This document shows positions 52,244 through 62,020 of a stretch of 64,000 bases of DNA, piece by piece. The position numbers and the translations under genes are program-made. The notes below the pieces were generated by a model that saw nothing but the letters and a program-made list of their open reading frames with translations, ran no database searches and had not been told where the DNA came from. The stretch's first letter is position 1. Every line of letters starts with the position of its first letter. The DNA is from an uncultured Granulosicoccus sp. (GTDB taxonomy: Bacteria; Pseudomonadota; Gammaproteobacteria; Granulosicoccales; Granulosicoccaceae), in assembly GCA_947499955.1 (NCBI GenBank), contig CANMQI010000005.1, positions 248,001-312,000 on the forward strand, written 5' to 3'.

Positions 52244-52717
52244 TCAATCTGTCGGCAGATAGCGCGCCATGACCAGCGCATCTTCGCGGCCGCTTTTCGA
52301 GTCGTAGTAGTTCTTGCGCAGCCCTATCTCGTTGAAACCGGACTGCTGGTAGAGCGCTACGGCTCGTGTATTGGACGGCCGCACTTCCAGAAACATCACC
52401 TGAGCCTTGTGTTTGACGGACTCGTCCACCAGATGCTCCAACAAGGTGCGCGCCAGCCCCTGACGCTGCCAAGGTTCGTCGATGCACAGATTCAGCAGAT
52501 GGGCTTCATCGGCGCCAATCTGCAATATGCCATAACCGACGATCTCGCCATCGATCATGAGCAGAGGACAGATATAGCCGGCCTTGACACAGTCGCGGAA
52601 GATGCCATCGGTCCAGGCAAACTCGTAATTGCGACGATCCATGATACCGATGGCCGGCACATGAGCGGCCTGCATCGGTTCAAACGTGACCGCCCCGATT
52701 TCTCGCCGCGCATTCAT
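52244..52717 (-). CDS. rimI: Ribosomal-protein alanine N-acetyltransferase
   Basis: A 157-residue GNAT enzyme acetylating the N-terminus of S18. The acetyl-CoA motif is EPWQRQGLARTLLEHL, with RRNYEFAWTDGIFRDCVKAGY before it and FLEVRPSNTRAVALYQQSGFNEIGLRKNYY after, all RimI hallmarks. I chose the ATG at 52717 over a GTG at 52756. The preceding gene is HolD-like, the same neighbour relation as holD-rimI in E. coli, which helped to identify both. Confidence 0.93.
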   Translation of the reverse strand: MNARREIGAVTFEPMQAAHVPAIGIMDRRNYEFAWTDGIFRDCVKAGYICPLLMIDGEIVGYGILQIGADEAHLLNLCIDEPWQRQGLARTLLEHLVDESVKHKAQVMFLEVRPSNTRAVALYQQSGFNEIGLRKNYYDSKSGREDALVMARYLPTD

Positions 52718-52817
52718 CGGGCCACCGATCCTCGCAAGCAGCAGTCGTCCACGCACGCGTCTGGAAAAACTTTCACCGGCGCTTTCGAGCGGTACCCGGC
52801 TTTAGACGAACCCCCTG

Positions 52818-53789
52818 TCACAGTGCCGCACCGTCAAGCACTGCCCGCACACCTTTCAGCACCTGCCAGGCCTGGCGCTTGAGTTGCGGCTGCTCGAGCA
52901 GAACGGCTGGGTGAGCTATTCGCCAAACGGGTATACCCGAATCTGGCAAACGGCTCTGGTGCTGTTCTACCGCGCTGTCGTCTGCATCGAAGACCCAAGG
53001 ATCCATCAGCACCAGTACGCCCCGCGTGTTTGCCGCACACAGCGCACTGACACCGGCCTGCGACACGCTATCGGTGCCTACCCTGCTGCTGTCGTTCAGT
53101 CGATGACCCAGCTGACAGCGCCGGGTGTCGCGATTGGCCAACGACACCGAGCGTAGCATCAGTTCGAACAAGCGCCCGTCATCCCCGGACATCGAACCGG
53201 CTGTTGGCGAGGGTGCATCCAGTGCCAACACGACCAGCAAAGGCGCATCGGCAACGCCGAGAACCGGATGCTGGCCACCACGGAATTCAATCGGAACCAG
53301 CGCCTGTTCCAACAACCACTCGCCCAGACTGTGCATGGCCTGTGGTGGCTGTATCGGGCTTGTGGCCGGCGATGCAGCCGCGACCTGCTCCGCTAGCACC
53401 GGCGTGACTTCTGGCGTGACTTCTGGCGTGACTTCTGGCGTGACTTCTGGCGTGACTTCTGGCGTGACTTCTGGCGTGATTTCTGGCGTGACTTCTGGCG
53501 TAGCTTGTTGCGTGACTTCCGGCGTAAATTCTGAAGAGGTTCCAGCAGCTGTTTCGGCAAGGTTTGCGTCAGTCCGCTCTGTCGAGCTGCCAGCTGCCGT
53601 CACGCTTACCGGTTCGACCATGTCCTGAGCAGGATTCACATCGTCCGTGGCGAGTGCCGTCGGCGGCTCTGTCGCTCCAGCGCTTTGTACTGCCGCCGCA
53701 ATTGCCGCGGCATCTTCCGGGAAACGCGATACCCACGGCACAATGCCCATTGTCTGCAGGCAATGCTGTTGTCTGACTGAGTAACGCAT
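52818..53789 (-). CDS. HolD-like DNA polymerase III psi subunit with a repetitive PEVT insert
   Basis: A 323-residue protein. The N-terminus (RQQHCLQTMGIVPWVSR) matches the HolD psi motif that binds chi, and the C-terminal half ends IPVWRIAHPAVLLEQPQLKRQAWQVLKGV, as in HolD-like proteins of other gammaproteobacteria. Between them lies an acidic Ala/Thr/Pro/Glu/Val region including about nine TPEV units encoded by the 12-bp repeat at 53401-53532. E. coli HolD is only 137 residues, so this is a long variant. The position just upstream of rimI supports the assignment. Confidence 0.65.
   Translation of the reverse strand: MRYSVRQQHCLQTMGIVPWVSRFPEDAAAIAAAVQSAGATEPPTALATDDVNPAQDMVEPVSVTAAGSSTERTDANLAETAAGTSSEFTPEVTQQATPEVTPEITPEVTPEVTPEVTPEVTPEVTPEVTPVLAEQVAAASPATSPIQPPQAMHSLGEWLLEQALVPIEFRGGQHPVLGVADAPLLVVLALDAPSPTAGSMSGDDGRLFELMLRSVSLANRDTRRCQLGHRLNDSSRVGTDSVSQAGVSALCAANTRGVLVLMDPWVFDADDSAVEQHQSRLPDSGIPVWRIAHPAVLLEQPQLKRQAWQVLKGVRAVLDGAAL
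53401..53532. repeat. 12-bp tandem repeat inside the HolD-like gene
   Basis: Eleven units of GGCGTGACTTCT or close variants: units 1-6 (53401-53472) and unit 8 are perfect, unit 7 has one change, units 9-11 have two to four. On the coding strand each unit gives Glu-Val-Thr-Pro. Perfect units at one end and decayed ones at the other suggest growth by slippage. Copy number changes keep the frame. Confidence 0.95.
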
Positions 53790-53824
53790 CAGAACCGGTT
53801 GGAACGAATCAAGGCAGACTCTCC

Positions 53825-54586
53825 TCAGACTGACTGACGCGAACGCTTGCGATAGACCCGGAACAGGTAGTACACAGGACCCGACAAGGCATAGAGCGCA
53901 GAGGCAATCAGAATCATCTTGGCTGGATCGACCGCAGTCACCACAAACAACATCAACAGGCCCAACAGCATGGCAAATGGCACCTTGCGATTGGTGCCCA
54001 GGTCCTTGAAGCTGTAGTAGGTAAATGTGCTGACCATGGCTACCCCTGTAAACAGAGTCATGATAGCCACCAGGACTACCACATCAGGACCATTGACGCC
54101 CATTTCACTCATGACCCAGACAAAACTGGCCAGGACGGCAGCGGCCGACGGACAGGCCAGCCCCTGAAAGAATCGCTTGTCGGCCGTGCCGACGGCCACA
54201 TTGAAGCGTGCCAGGCGCAAACCACAACAAGCGGTATACACGAAGGCGATGACCCAGCCAAGCTGGCCGTGATAGGCCTCGGTCAGGCTCGACAGAGACC
54301 AGCTGTACATGAGAAAGGCCGGCGCCATGCCGAAGGAAATCATGTCGGCCATACTGTCGTACTCGGCGCCGAAGGCGGTCGTCGTATTGGTCATGCGAGC
54401 CACGCGACCGTCAAAGCCGTCCAGCACCATGGCCACGATGATGGCAATACCCGCCTGCTTGTACTCACCGTTGTAGGCGAGCACGACGCTGTAGAAACCG
54501 GCAAACAGTGCGCTCGTCGTAAACAGATTGGGCAACAGGTAAATGCCCCTGGACGGTCGCTTGCGAACCTCGCTTGACTCCACCAT
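53825..54586 (-). CDS. pssA: CDP-diacylglycerol-serine O-phosphatidyltransferase
   Basis: Membrane-bound phosphatidylserine synthase, 253 residues with about seven hydrophobic helices. The CDP-alcohol phosphotransferase signature D-G-x2-A-R-x8-G-x3-D-x3-D is exact in DGRVARMTNTTTAFGAEYD followed by SMAD. The first helix is LFTTSALFAGFYSVVLAY. It supplies phosphatidylserine for phosphatidylethanolamine. It lies 73 bases downstream of ilvH, as in other gammaproteobacteria, though ilvC normally stands between them. Confidence 0.95.
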   Translation of the reverse strand: MVESSEVRKRPSRGIYLLPNLFTTSALFAGFYSVVLAYNGEYKQAGIAIIVAMVLDGFDGRVARMTNTTTAFGAEYDSMADMISFGMAPAFLMYSWSLSSLTEAYHGQLGWVIAFVYTACCGLRLARFNVAVGTADKRFFQGLACPSAAAVLASFVWVMSEMGVNGPDVVVLVAIMTLFTGVAMVSTFTYYSFKDLGTNRKVPFAMLLGLLMLFVVTAVDPAKMILIASALYALSGPVYYLFRVYRKRSRQSV

Positions 54587-54659
54587 CTAATTTAATGCCT
54601 CGTAACCGCTTCAGCCAACCGGCAGTTTACCCTGCCGGAGGCATTCTCACGCATCAGTG

Positions 54660-55154
54660 TCAAGGCTTCAGGCTTTTATCACCGCGAGCGATACCGGTGG
54701 CACCGGAACGAACCGCTTCGATGATGTTATCTCGACCGATTGCATCCAGGAAACCTGACAATTTGTAGTCATCACCGGTGAGCTCGATGACATAGCTGGA
54801 ATCGGTGACATCGAGGATCTGCCCTCGAAAGATATCCGTCATGCGTTTGAGCTCTTCCCGTCCGGCGTCCACGGCACGCACCTTCACCATCATGATTTCA
54901 CGCTCGATGAACGCAACTTCAGTCAGGTCGGTCAGGCGCACGACATCCACCAGCTTGTTCAGCTGCTTGATGATCTGCTCGACGATCCGGTCGGTACCGA
55001 TGGTCACGATAGTCATGCGCGACAGCGTTGGATCGTGAGTGGCCGCCACTGTCAGTGACTCGATGTTGTAGCCGCGTGCACTGAACAGACCGGACACGCG
55101 TGACAGCGCGCCCGATTCGTTTTCCAGCAGGACAGATATAACGTGCCTACGCAT
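54660..55154 (-). CDS. ilvH: Acetolactate synthase small subunit
   Basis: Regulatory subunit giving valine feedback control, 164 residues. The ACT domain begins RRHVISVLLENESGALSRVSGLFSARGYNIESL, followed by the C-terminal domain (REIMMVKVRAVDAGREELKRMTDIFRG). The start ATG overlaps the ilvB stop as TGATG at 55152-55156, so translation is coupled and subunit ratios are balanced. Confidence 0.96.
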   Translation of the reverse strand: MRRHVISVLLENESGALSRVSGLFSARGYNIESLTVAATHDPTLSRMTIVTIGTDRIVEQIIKQLNKLVDVVRLTDLTEVAFIEREIMMVKVRAVDAGREELKRMTDIFRGQILDVTDSSYVIELTGDDYKLSGFLDAIGRDNIIEAVRSGATGIARGDKSLKP

Positions 55155-56872
55155 CACGCCAGCTCCCGAGCAGGATTCAATCGCATTTCGTGGTGTCCCT
55201 TGCCAGCTTCGATCATGGGATACACATTCTCTGTCTGGTCAGTCTGGAAATCCATGAATACCAGGCGATCCTTCATCGCGAAGGCCTCTTTCAGCGCGCC
55301 TTCCACATCGCCTGGCTTGTCGATGCGCATACCGACATGGCCGTAGCTTTCCGCCAGCTTCACGAAATCCGGCAAGGCATCCATATAGGAATGTGAATAA
55401 CGCTTGTCGTAGTTGAATTCCTGCCACTGGCGAACCATGCCCATATAGCGGTTGTTCAGACTGATGACCTTGATGGGCGTGCTGTATTGCAAGGCCGTTG
55501 AAAGCTCTTGAATACACATCTGCACACTCGCCTCACCGGTGACACAGGCAACGACCTCGTCAGGGAAAGCCAGTTGTACACCAATGGCTGCCGGCAGACC
55601 GAAGCCCATGGTGCCCAGACCACCGGAATTGATCCAGCGACGCGGCTTGTCGAAACCGTAGAACTGAGCCGCCCACATCTGGTGCTGACCGACATCGGAG
55701 CAGATATAGGCATCGCCCTTGGTCTCACGCCACAGCGCCTCGACGACCGCCTGCGGCTTGATCAGCTTGTCATCCAGCTGGTAGGCCATGCAGTTCATGT
55801 CGGACCAGCCCTTGATGGTGGCCCACCATTGCGCCAGATCGGCAGAATCAGCCCGCTTGCCGGTGTCCTTGATCAGCGCGATCATGGCATCGAGCACATG
55901 CGTGACATTGCCCACGATAGGCACATCCACGGTAACGTTCTTGGAAATGGAGGCTGGATCGACATCCACATGCACGATCTTGGCATCCGGACAGAAGCTT
56001 TCTATTTCGCCGGTAACCCGGTCATCAAATCGCGCACCGATGGCAATCAGGACGTCGCAATCGTGCATCGCCATATTGGCTTCGTAGGTACCGTGCATAC
56101 CCAGCATGCCCAGGTTCTGCTTGTTGGACGCCGGGAAGGCACCCAGGCCCATCAGTGTCTGTGTGATCGGGTAACCCAGCAACTCGGTGAATTCAGTGAG
56201 CTGTGCCGCGGCATTGCCCAGCACCACACCACCCCCGGAATAGATCATGGGGCGCTTGGCTGACAGGATGAGATCCACCGCCTTGCGAATCTGGCCGGGA
56301 TGGCCCTGCTCTGCCGGACTGTAGGAGCGCATGTTGACCGTCTTGGGGTAATTGAACGGTACTGTCACACCCGGAGCCGTGAAATCCTTGGGAATATCCA
56401 CGACCACGGGTCCGGGTCTGCCGGTCGTGGCCACATGGAAAGCCTTCTTCATGGTCTCGGCGAAGTTCTCGAGAGAGTCCACGAGAAAATTGTGTTTGAC
56501 GCAAGGACGCGTGATACCGATGCAATCCACTTCCTGAAAGGCATCACTGCCGATGAAGCGGCTTTGCACCTGACCGGACAGTACGACCATGGGAATGGAA
56601 TCCATGAAAGCCGTGGCGATACCCGTGACCGCGTTGGTCGCTCCCGGACCCGACGTGACCAGCACGACTCCGGGTTTACCGGTTGCACGCGCGTAACCAT
56701 CCGCTGCATGCGTTGCTCCCTGCTCGTGACGCACCAGGATGTGCTTCACTGAGTTCTGTTCGTACAGGGCATCATAGATGTGCAGGACTGCACCACCTGG
56801 ATAACCGAAAAGAAACTCGACGCCTTCTTCCTTCAGCGCTTCGATCAGTATTTCACCACCGGATAATTCCAC
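55154..56872 (-). CDS. ilvB: Acetolactate synthase large subunit
   Basis: Thiamine-pyrophosphate enzyme of branched-chain amino acid synthesis, 572 residues. It opens MELSGGEILIEALKEEGVEFLFGYPGGAVLHIYDALY with the TPP glutamate region VRHEQGATHAADGYARATG. The TPP/Mg site near the C-terminus reads TGEASVQMCIQEL, then SLNNRYMGMVRQWQ. It forms one enzyme with IlvH. The gene is closer to the biosynthetic IlvI type than to catabolic AlsS. The 300-base leader upstream has no clear attenuator. Confidence 0.96.
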   Translation of the reverse strand: MELSGGEILIEALKEEGVEFLFGYPGGAVLHIYDALYEQNSVKHILVRHEQGATHAADGYARATGKPGVVLVTSGPGATNAVTGIATAFMDSIPMVVLSGQVQSRFIGSDAFQEVDCIGITRPCVKHNFLVDSLENFAETMKKAFHVATTGRPGPVVVDIPKDFTAPGVTVPFNYPKTVNMRSYSPAEQGHPGQIRKAVDLILSAKRPMIYSGGGVVLGNAAAQLTEFTELLGYPITQTLMGLGAFPASNKQNLGMLGMHGTYEANMAMHDCDVLIAIGARFDDRVTGEIESFCPDAKIVHVDVDPASISKNVTVDVPIVGNVTHVLDAMIALIKDTGKRADSADLAQWWATIKGWSDMNCMAYQLDDKLIKPQAVVEALWRETKGDAYICSDVGQHQMWAAQFYGFDKPRRWINSGGLGTMGFGLPAAIGVQLAFPDEVVACVTGEASVQMCIQELSTALQYSTPIKVISLNNRYMGMVRQWQEFNYDKRYSHSYMDALPDFVKLAESYGHVGMRIDKPGDVEGALKEAFAMKDRLVFMDFQTDQTENVYPMIEAGKGHHEMRLNPARELA

Positions 56873-57175
56873 CGCTTTTAGTCCTCATTCTCGCTAGATA
56901 TTCAGGGACGCCGACGACAATGCGCACGAGAGACCCATGGCCTGCACGCACGTCTGATAGCATCATGATTGCGTTGTAGAGGTGGCTGGCAATAATGTGG
57001 GTCCTTGTCACGAGTGGGCAGTGGTGGGTTGAACCGCCTGTGATCACACCACGAGAGGTAATTCGGGTGAGTGACTTGAACTGATTGCCGGGCCGGATTG
57101 TGTCGAACCCCATACAGGGTGAGAGTATAACGCCTCGCAGACGATTACGGGAGCCGGAAACAGGCTCATGATAGA
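56873..57175. promoter_or_regulatory. Divergent region between ilvB and the BepA-like gene
   Basis: About 300 bases that must hold the promoters of two divergent genes. On the ilvB side a short open frame contains a Val-Arg-Ile-Val-Val-Gly-Val stretch near 56920-56940, but it lacks a ribosome site and a following attenuator hairpin, so I do not call a leader peptide. No other structure was seen. Confidence 0.4.
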
Positions 57176-58741
57176 TTGGCACGAACCAAGCAGCACATTG
57201 TCCAACAACGTATTGCCACCCCTTATGAAACCTTGAATCACACTGTGTATCCGGAACATTCCAGCCAGACTTCCCGGGTCAGGATCAGCCACCCGTTCGG
57301 TGGATCCCTGTTACATCGGGCAATTGGCATCATCTTCGGGTTGCTGCTGGCACTAAGCGCCAGCTCCATCGCTGCCCAGCAGAACCTGCCAAGCATGGGT
57401 GAACCTGCCGACAACGCGCTATCCCCTATCGAGGAGCAGCAGTTGGGAGCGCAGTTCATGCGCCAGATCCGGGCCCAGTTGCCACTGGTGCGTGATGTTC
57501 AGCTCACGGAATACATACAGAGCCTGGGCGCCAGACTCGTGCTGGCCTCAGGCAAGGGTGAGTCACGCGACTTCACCTTCTTCATCATCGATGACCCCCA
57601 GATCAATGCCTTCGCCATTCCCGGGGGCTATGTCGGTGTCAACTCCGGCCTGATCGCCGTCATGGACCAGGAAGAACAACTGGCCAGCGTGGTCGCACAC
57701 GAAGTGGCGCACGTCACTCAACGCCATCATGCTCGCGCCTTCGCCACCGGCAATCGCGCCACACTCAGTACAGCCGCGGCCGTACTCGCAGCCATCATCA
57801 TCGGTCAGGCCTCTCCACAGGCCGGCCAGGCAGCACTGGCAGCAGGACTTGCGGCCAGCCAGCAATCGGCCATCAACTTCACCCGCAGCAACGAGATCGA
57901 AGCGGATCGCATCGGTATCGAGATACTCGCCAATGCCCAATACGATGCACGCGCCATGGCCGAGTCATTCGCCATTCTGCGACGCAAGAATTCGCTCAAC
58001 ACCTCCAACCTGCAACTGGAATATCTGCGCACCCACCCACTGGACAACAACCGGATTGCCGAAGCGACAGACCGCGCCGGGTCGCAACCGAAAAGAGAGC
58101 GACTGAACAGCCCCGATTACGATCTGTTTCGTGCGCGGCTGGCGGTTCTCAGCGCCACGGACAGCGGAGAACTGATGCGCACCTATCTGGCTCGCCACCA
58201 GACAAAGCCGGACATTTCCAGCTGTTATGCACTGGCGCTGATCAGCCAGAGAGCCAACCGACTCGACAAGGCCAGGAGCTATCTGCAGGAGCTGGATACC
58301 TTGATCAAGGCTCATCCGATGGTCGAACTGCTGCGAGCCGATATTGCCAGCATGGACAAGCAACGCAGCGATGATTCCATTCTGGCCGCCCTGTCCGATC
58401 TGTACCCGGAGCGCTACTCGATCGTGGAAAAACGCCTGGAACAGCTGATACAGGATCGTCGCCTGGGTCAGGCCATGCAGATCGCCAATGAGTATCTGCG
58501 CAGTAACAGCAACCCGGATCCGCTGGCATGGCGGCAACTGGCCAGCATCCAGGAAAGACTGGATGATCAGGCCGGCAGTCATGAATCATTGGCCCGCTAC
58601 TTCGAGGCACTGGATGAACTGGAGCGTGCCACGAGTCAGCTGGAGCTGGCACTCCAGCAGGTCGCCCCGCAATCCCAGGATCAGCTCAGACTGGAAGCCA
58701 GCCTCAAGGAGCTGCGAGCTCAGGCAATCCGTTTGCGCTGA
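57176..58741 (+). CDS. M48 metallopeptidase with TPR repeats (BepA/YfgC-like)
   Basis: A 521-residue periplasmic zinc protease and chaperone for outer-membrane proteins. HEVAH at 175-179 gives two zinc ligands and EADRIG (from Glu242) the third. Residues 49-68 (AIGIIFGLLLALSASSIAAQ) are a signal peptide core. The C-terminal half holds about four TPR repeats. The start is unclear: the frame opens with TTG at 57176 with a long hydrophilic stretch before the signal, and GTG at 57245 is another option. It would help LptD and BamA assembly, relevant to the many outer-membrane genes here. Confidence 0.88.
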   Translation: MARTKQHIVQQRIATPYETLNHTVYPEHSSQTSRVRISHPFGGSLLHRAIGIIFGLLLALSASSIAAQQNLPSMGEPADNALSPIEEQQLGAQFMRQIRAQLPLVRDVQLTEYIQSLGARLVLASGKGESRDFTFFIIDDPQINAFAIPGGYVGVNSGLIAVMDQEEQLASVVAHEVAHVTQRHHARAFATGNRATLSTAAAVLAAIIIGQASPQAGQAALAAGLAASQQSAINFTRSNEIEADRIGIEILANAQYDARAMAESFAILRRKNSLNTSNLQLEYLRTHPLDNNRIAEATDRAGSQPKRERLNSPDYDLFRARLAVLSATDSGELMRTYLARHQTKPDISSCYALALISQRANRLDKARSYLQELDTLIKAHPMVELLRADIASMDKQRSDDSILAALSDLYPERYSIVEKRLEQLIQDRRLGQAMQIANEYLRSNSNPDPLAWRQLASIQERLDDQAGSHESLARYFEALDELERATSQLELALQQVAPQSQDQLRLEASLKELRAQAIRLR

Positions 58742-58866
58742 ACTCCCTATCGCCGAACAGGGTGCGCTGAACGTGATTTGTTCAACGTGATGCGCTGAAC
58801 CGATCAATCTTTCTGCGAGGAAGACCGTGCGGCTCGGCACCGCGGGAAAAACCGATCAAAAGACGT

Positions 58867-58891
58867 CTGGCGGCAGCGCGGCCACCGCCAG
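58867..58891 (-). terminator. Terminator of pckA
   Basis: A 7-bp stem (CTGGCGG with CCGCCAG, 58867-58873 and 58885-58891) with an 11-base GC-rich loop, followed on the minus strand by ACGTCTTTTGAT. It lies shortly after the pckA stop codon. Confidence 0.6.
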
Positions 58892-58903
58892 AGGCCTCCG
58901 CAA

Positions 58904-60529
58904 CTACGCCTGTACCGGTCCTGCAGCAACCAGCTGCTTGCCACTGTCGGTATCGGTGTATTGCTCGAAGTTGTCGATGAACAACTTCGCCAGCTTGTCC
59001 GCCTCTACCTGCCACTGAGCGGCATCCTCATAGGTGTTGCGCGGATCCAGCAGACTGGCATCCACTCCCGCCAGCTCGGTAGGGACACGCAGACCGAATG
59101 TCGGTATCGTGCTGGTCGCGCTTTCCTCGATAGAACCGTCCAGAATGGCATCGATGATGGCGCGCGTGGCCTTGATGGAAATACGCTTGCCAGTGCCGTT
59201 CCAGCCCGTGTTGACCAGATAGGCTTTCGCACCCGAAGCCTGCATGCGCTTGCCCAGCTCTTCTGCGTACTTGGTGGGGTGCAGACTGAGAAACGCCTTG
59301 CCGAAACAGGCAGAGAATGTAGGTTGTGGACTGGTGACCCCCAGCTCGGTACCGGCCAGTTTGGCCGTGAATCCGGACAGGAAGTGATAGCGGGTCTGCT
59401 CAGGGGTCAGTAGCGAGACCGCTGGCAACACACCAAAGGCATCAGCGGTCAGGAAGATGACCTTGTCAGCATGACCGGCACGCGACACTGGCTTGACGAT
59501 GTTGTCGATATGGTTGATCGGGTATGAGACACGGGTGTTCTCGGTCTTGCTGGCATCATCATAATCAACGCTGCCGTCTGCGCGGACCACGACATTCTCG
59601 AGCAGGGCATTGCGACGGATGGCGCCGAAGATATCCGGCTCTGCCTCAGCACTCAGGCGGATGGTCTTGGCGTAGCAGCCACCTTCGAAATTGAAGACGC
59701 CATCGTCATCCCAGCCATGCTCGTCATCACCGATCAGACGGCGCTTGGGGTCTGTGGACAAGGTGGTCTTGCCGGTGCCTGACAGACCGAAAAATACAGC
59801 GGTATCGCCCGCCTCACCCACATTGGCAGAGCAATGCATGGATGCAATGCCCTTCAGCGGCAGGATGAAGTTCATGTAGGAGAACAGGCCTTTCTTCATC
59901 TCGCCGCCGTACCAGGTACCGGCGATCAGCTGCATCTTTTCAGCGAAATTGAAGGCCACGAAATTCTCCGAATTCATGCCGTGTTCCTGCCACTTGTCGT
60001 TGGTCGCGGAAGCGGCGTTCATGACCACGAAGTCTGGCTCGAAACAGTTCAGCTCGGCATCACTGGGGCGTATGAACATATTGGTCACGAAATGCGCCTG
60101 CCAGGCCACTTGCGTAATGAAGCGCACGGCGACCCGGCTGTTTTCGTTGGCACCACAAAAGGCGTCGACGACAAAGAGTCGCTTGCCTTCAAGATCGTGA
60201 CAGACCAGCGCTTTGAGATCGCTCCAGACAGACTCGGAGATCGGCTTGTTGTCATTGGCGCCCTGATCGGACCACCAGAGGACGTCTCGCGTCACATCGT
60301 CCTTGACGATGTACTTGTCCTTGGGGCTACGGCCGGTAAAGGCACCCGTGTCGACAGCGACCGCGCCAGACTCTGTCAACGTACCGCGCTCGAGGTCTGT
60401 CAGATCATCCTTGAGTTCTTCTTCGAAGAGCAACTCATAGGATGGGTTGTAGACAATCTCAGCGGCTGAGTTGATGCCATAAGGGGTCAGATCCAGTACG
60501 GGTGACAAGACACGAGCCGTCTGATTCAT
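58904..60529 (-). CDS. pckA: Phosphoenolpyruvate carboxykinase (ATP)
   Basis: First step of gluconeogenesis, oxaloacetate plus ATP to phosphoenolpyruvate, 541 residues. The P-loop is [11 protein letters not shown], the metal site region [26 protein letters not shown], and the substrate region includes [10 protein letters not shown] and [16 protein letters not shown]. Expected when growing on fatty acids or acetate, matching the beta-oxidation genes in this window. Its leader carries a perfect 11-bp inverted repeat. Confidence 0.97.
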   Translation of the reverse strand: MNQTARVLSPVLDLTPYGINSAAEIVYNPSYELLFEEELKDDLTDLERGTLTESGAVAVDTGAFTGRSPKDKYIVKDDVTRDVLWWSDQGANDNKPISESVWSDLKALVCHDLEGKRLFVVDAFCGANENSRVAVRFITQVAWQAHFVTNMFIRPSDAELNCFEPDFVVMNAASATNDKWQEHGMNSENFVAFNFAEKMQLIAGTWYGGEMKKGLFSYMNFILPLKGIASMHCSANVGEAGDTAVFFGLSGTGKTTLSTDPKRRLIGDDEHGWDDDGVFNFEGGCYAKTIRLSAEAEPDIFGAIRRNALLENVVVRADGSVDYDDASKTENTRVSYPINHIDNIVKPVSRAGHADKVIFLTADAFGVLPAVSLLTPEQTRYHFLSGFTAKLAGTELGVTSPQPTFSACFGKAFLSLHPTKYAEELGKRMQASGAKAYLVNTGWNGTGKRISIKATRAIIDAILDGSIEESATSTIPTFGLRVPTELAGVDASLLDPRNTYEDAAQWQVEADKLAKLFIDNFEQYTDTDSGKQLVAAGPVQA

Positions 60530-60999
60530 AGGTTGCTCCTGATAGTTGGTAACGCCGGGACTCGAATTGAGCCGCTACAAGTGCAGGCTGTAGCGGCTCC
60601 GATGGGCGGAACTATACTGTAGACAGGAGTAGCTTGACACCCACTACATGGGTAAAAAATGTTTTAAAACAGCAACTTGAACGTTAAAATAGCTACTTAT
60701 GTAGTTTCACTACATACTTTTATTGTCCGACCAAATTGCAACCACGTTGGAATATCGGGGACTTGGAACCCACTGAACGATGCATTGCGCGAACAAGGTG
60801 GTCACGGTCTTGTCATGAAACTTTTTTTGGGTAGTTTCGATTCAAGTGTATCCACATCAAGTATCACACCGTTATTCGGGCTGAATAGCCTGCGCACAGC
60901 GCCCCGCACCAGCGTAGTGCGCAGCGTGGGACGACAAGCGAAACAGAGTGGAATCGGCAGCCATCAGCGCCGCCTGATCAATATTCGTGGCTCGGGATT
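60530..60999. promoter_or_regulatory. Gap upstream of pckA with two palindromes
   Basis: A 470-base region without a supported gene. It has a perfect 11-bp inverted repeat GAGCCGCTACA/TGTAGCGGCTC (60569-60599), about 40 bases before the pckA ATG. A minus-strand TATAGT lies just beyond it as a possible -10. An AT-rich stretch (60650-60720) has a second palindrome, TATGTAG/CTACATA (60698-60716), with a related CTACAT at 60644. The rest (60720-60999) holds a frame of 155 codons with no recognisable family. Confidence 0.55.
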
Positions 61000-62001
61000 T
61001 CAGGCACGCAGGCAATCCTGCAACCGCATGTCGCTTACCGGGTCAAACAGGCAGACCTTGCGCATGTCGATAGCCAGACTGACCCGTTCCCCCTGCTCCG
61101 GCGCATCGTCCGGTTCGCAACGGGCAATGGCCTCCTGTCCGTGAATGCGGGTCATCAGAATGGTTTCGGCGCCTGTGGGTTCGACCATATCAATACAGGC
61201 ATCGACCACAGCCCTCCCGGCAGAATTCGCATCATCACCGGACACCAGGCTGAAGTGTTCAGGGCGTATGCCGAATATGATCTCCTGACCTGGCTGCAGA
61301 CTTGAAAAGCGACCTTCCGGCAATGGCAGGATACGACTATCGCCATTGGCGACAATCAGGCCCCTGCCTTCGTCTGCGACGATGGCCTGCAGAAAATTCA
61401 TGGTGGGTGAGCCCATGAAGCCGGCCACGAAACGATTGACCGGACGTTCGTAGATGTTCTTGGGCGTGTCGTATTGCTGTAGAACCCCCTTGTACATCAC
61501 GGCGATACGACTGGCCAGCGTCATGGCTTCGATCTGATCATGTGTGACATACACCGTGGTCTTGCCGACATTCTGATGCAGCTTCTTGATCTCGCTGCGC
61601 ATCTCGATCCTCAGCTTTGCATCAAGGTTCGACAAGGGCTCGTCAAACAGGAACAGCTTGGGGTCCCGAACCAGGGCTCGCCCCATGGCCACGCGCTGAC
61701 GCTGTCCACCGGAGAGCTGACTCGGCTTGCGCTTGAGCAAGGGTTCGATCTGCAATAGAGCGGCCACCCGCGCAACCTCTCTGTTCTGCTCGTCTTTGGG
61801 CACCTTGCGGCTTTCCATACCGAACGTCATGTTGTCTCGAACGGTCATGGTCGGGTATAGCGCATAGCTCTGAAAGACCATGGCAATGTCCCGATCCTTC
61901 GGCGCGGCATTGTTGACGATTCGATCCTCGATGCGGATCTCACCGGAGGTGACGCTCTCCAGACCGGCGATCATTGCCAGCAAGGTGGACTTGCCGCAAC
62001 C
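61000..62001 (-). pseudogene. Beheaded ABC transporter ATPase (UgpC/MalK type)
   Basis: The 3' part of a sugar-type ABC ATPase. The readable frame holds GCGKST of the Walker A, AMIAGLE, Q-loop VFQSYALYPTMTVRDNM, signature LSGGQRQRVAMGRALVRDP, Walker B LFLFDEPLSNLDAKLR, H-loop VTHDQIEAM and a C-terminal OB domain. The first about 35 residues, including the start codon and the beginning of the Walker A, are missing. Homology stops about 20 bases from the stop codon of the OmpA-family gene. The only in-frame start (TTG 61983) lies after the Walker A, so the product would not bind ATP. The junction looks like a deletion. Confidence 0.8.
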
Positions 62002-62020
62002 TTGCTTGCCAACCGCATGA

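Noticed and set aside
53401..53532. Possible CRISPR array
   Set aside because: The repeat is a direct 12-bp tandem array without spacers and keeps a coding frame.
53125..53628. Plus-strand frame with SGVT repeats
   Set aside because: It is the 12-bp repeat read on the other strand, antisense to the HolD-like gene.
56873..56985. Leader peptide and attenuator of ilvB
   Set aside because: A Val/Ile-rich short frame exists, but there is no ribosome site, no stop before ilvB and no paired hairpins.
60677..61144. Plus-strand frame of 155 codons upstream of pckA
   Set aside because: No family is recognised and it overlaps the end of the ABC ATPase on the other strand; kept only as a note in the gap.
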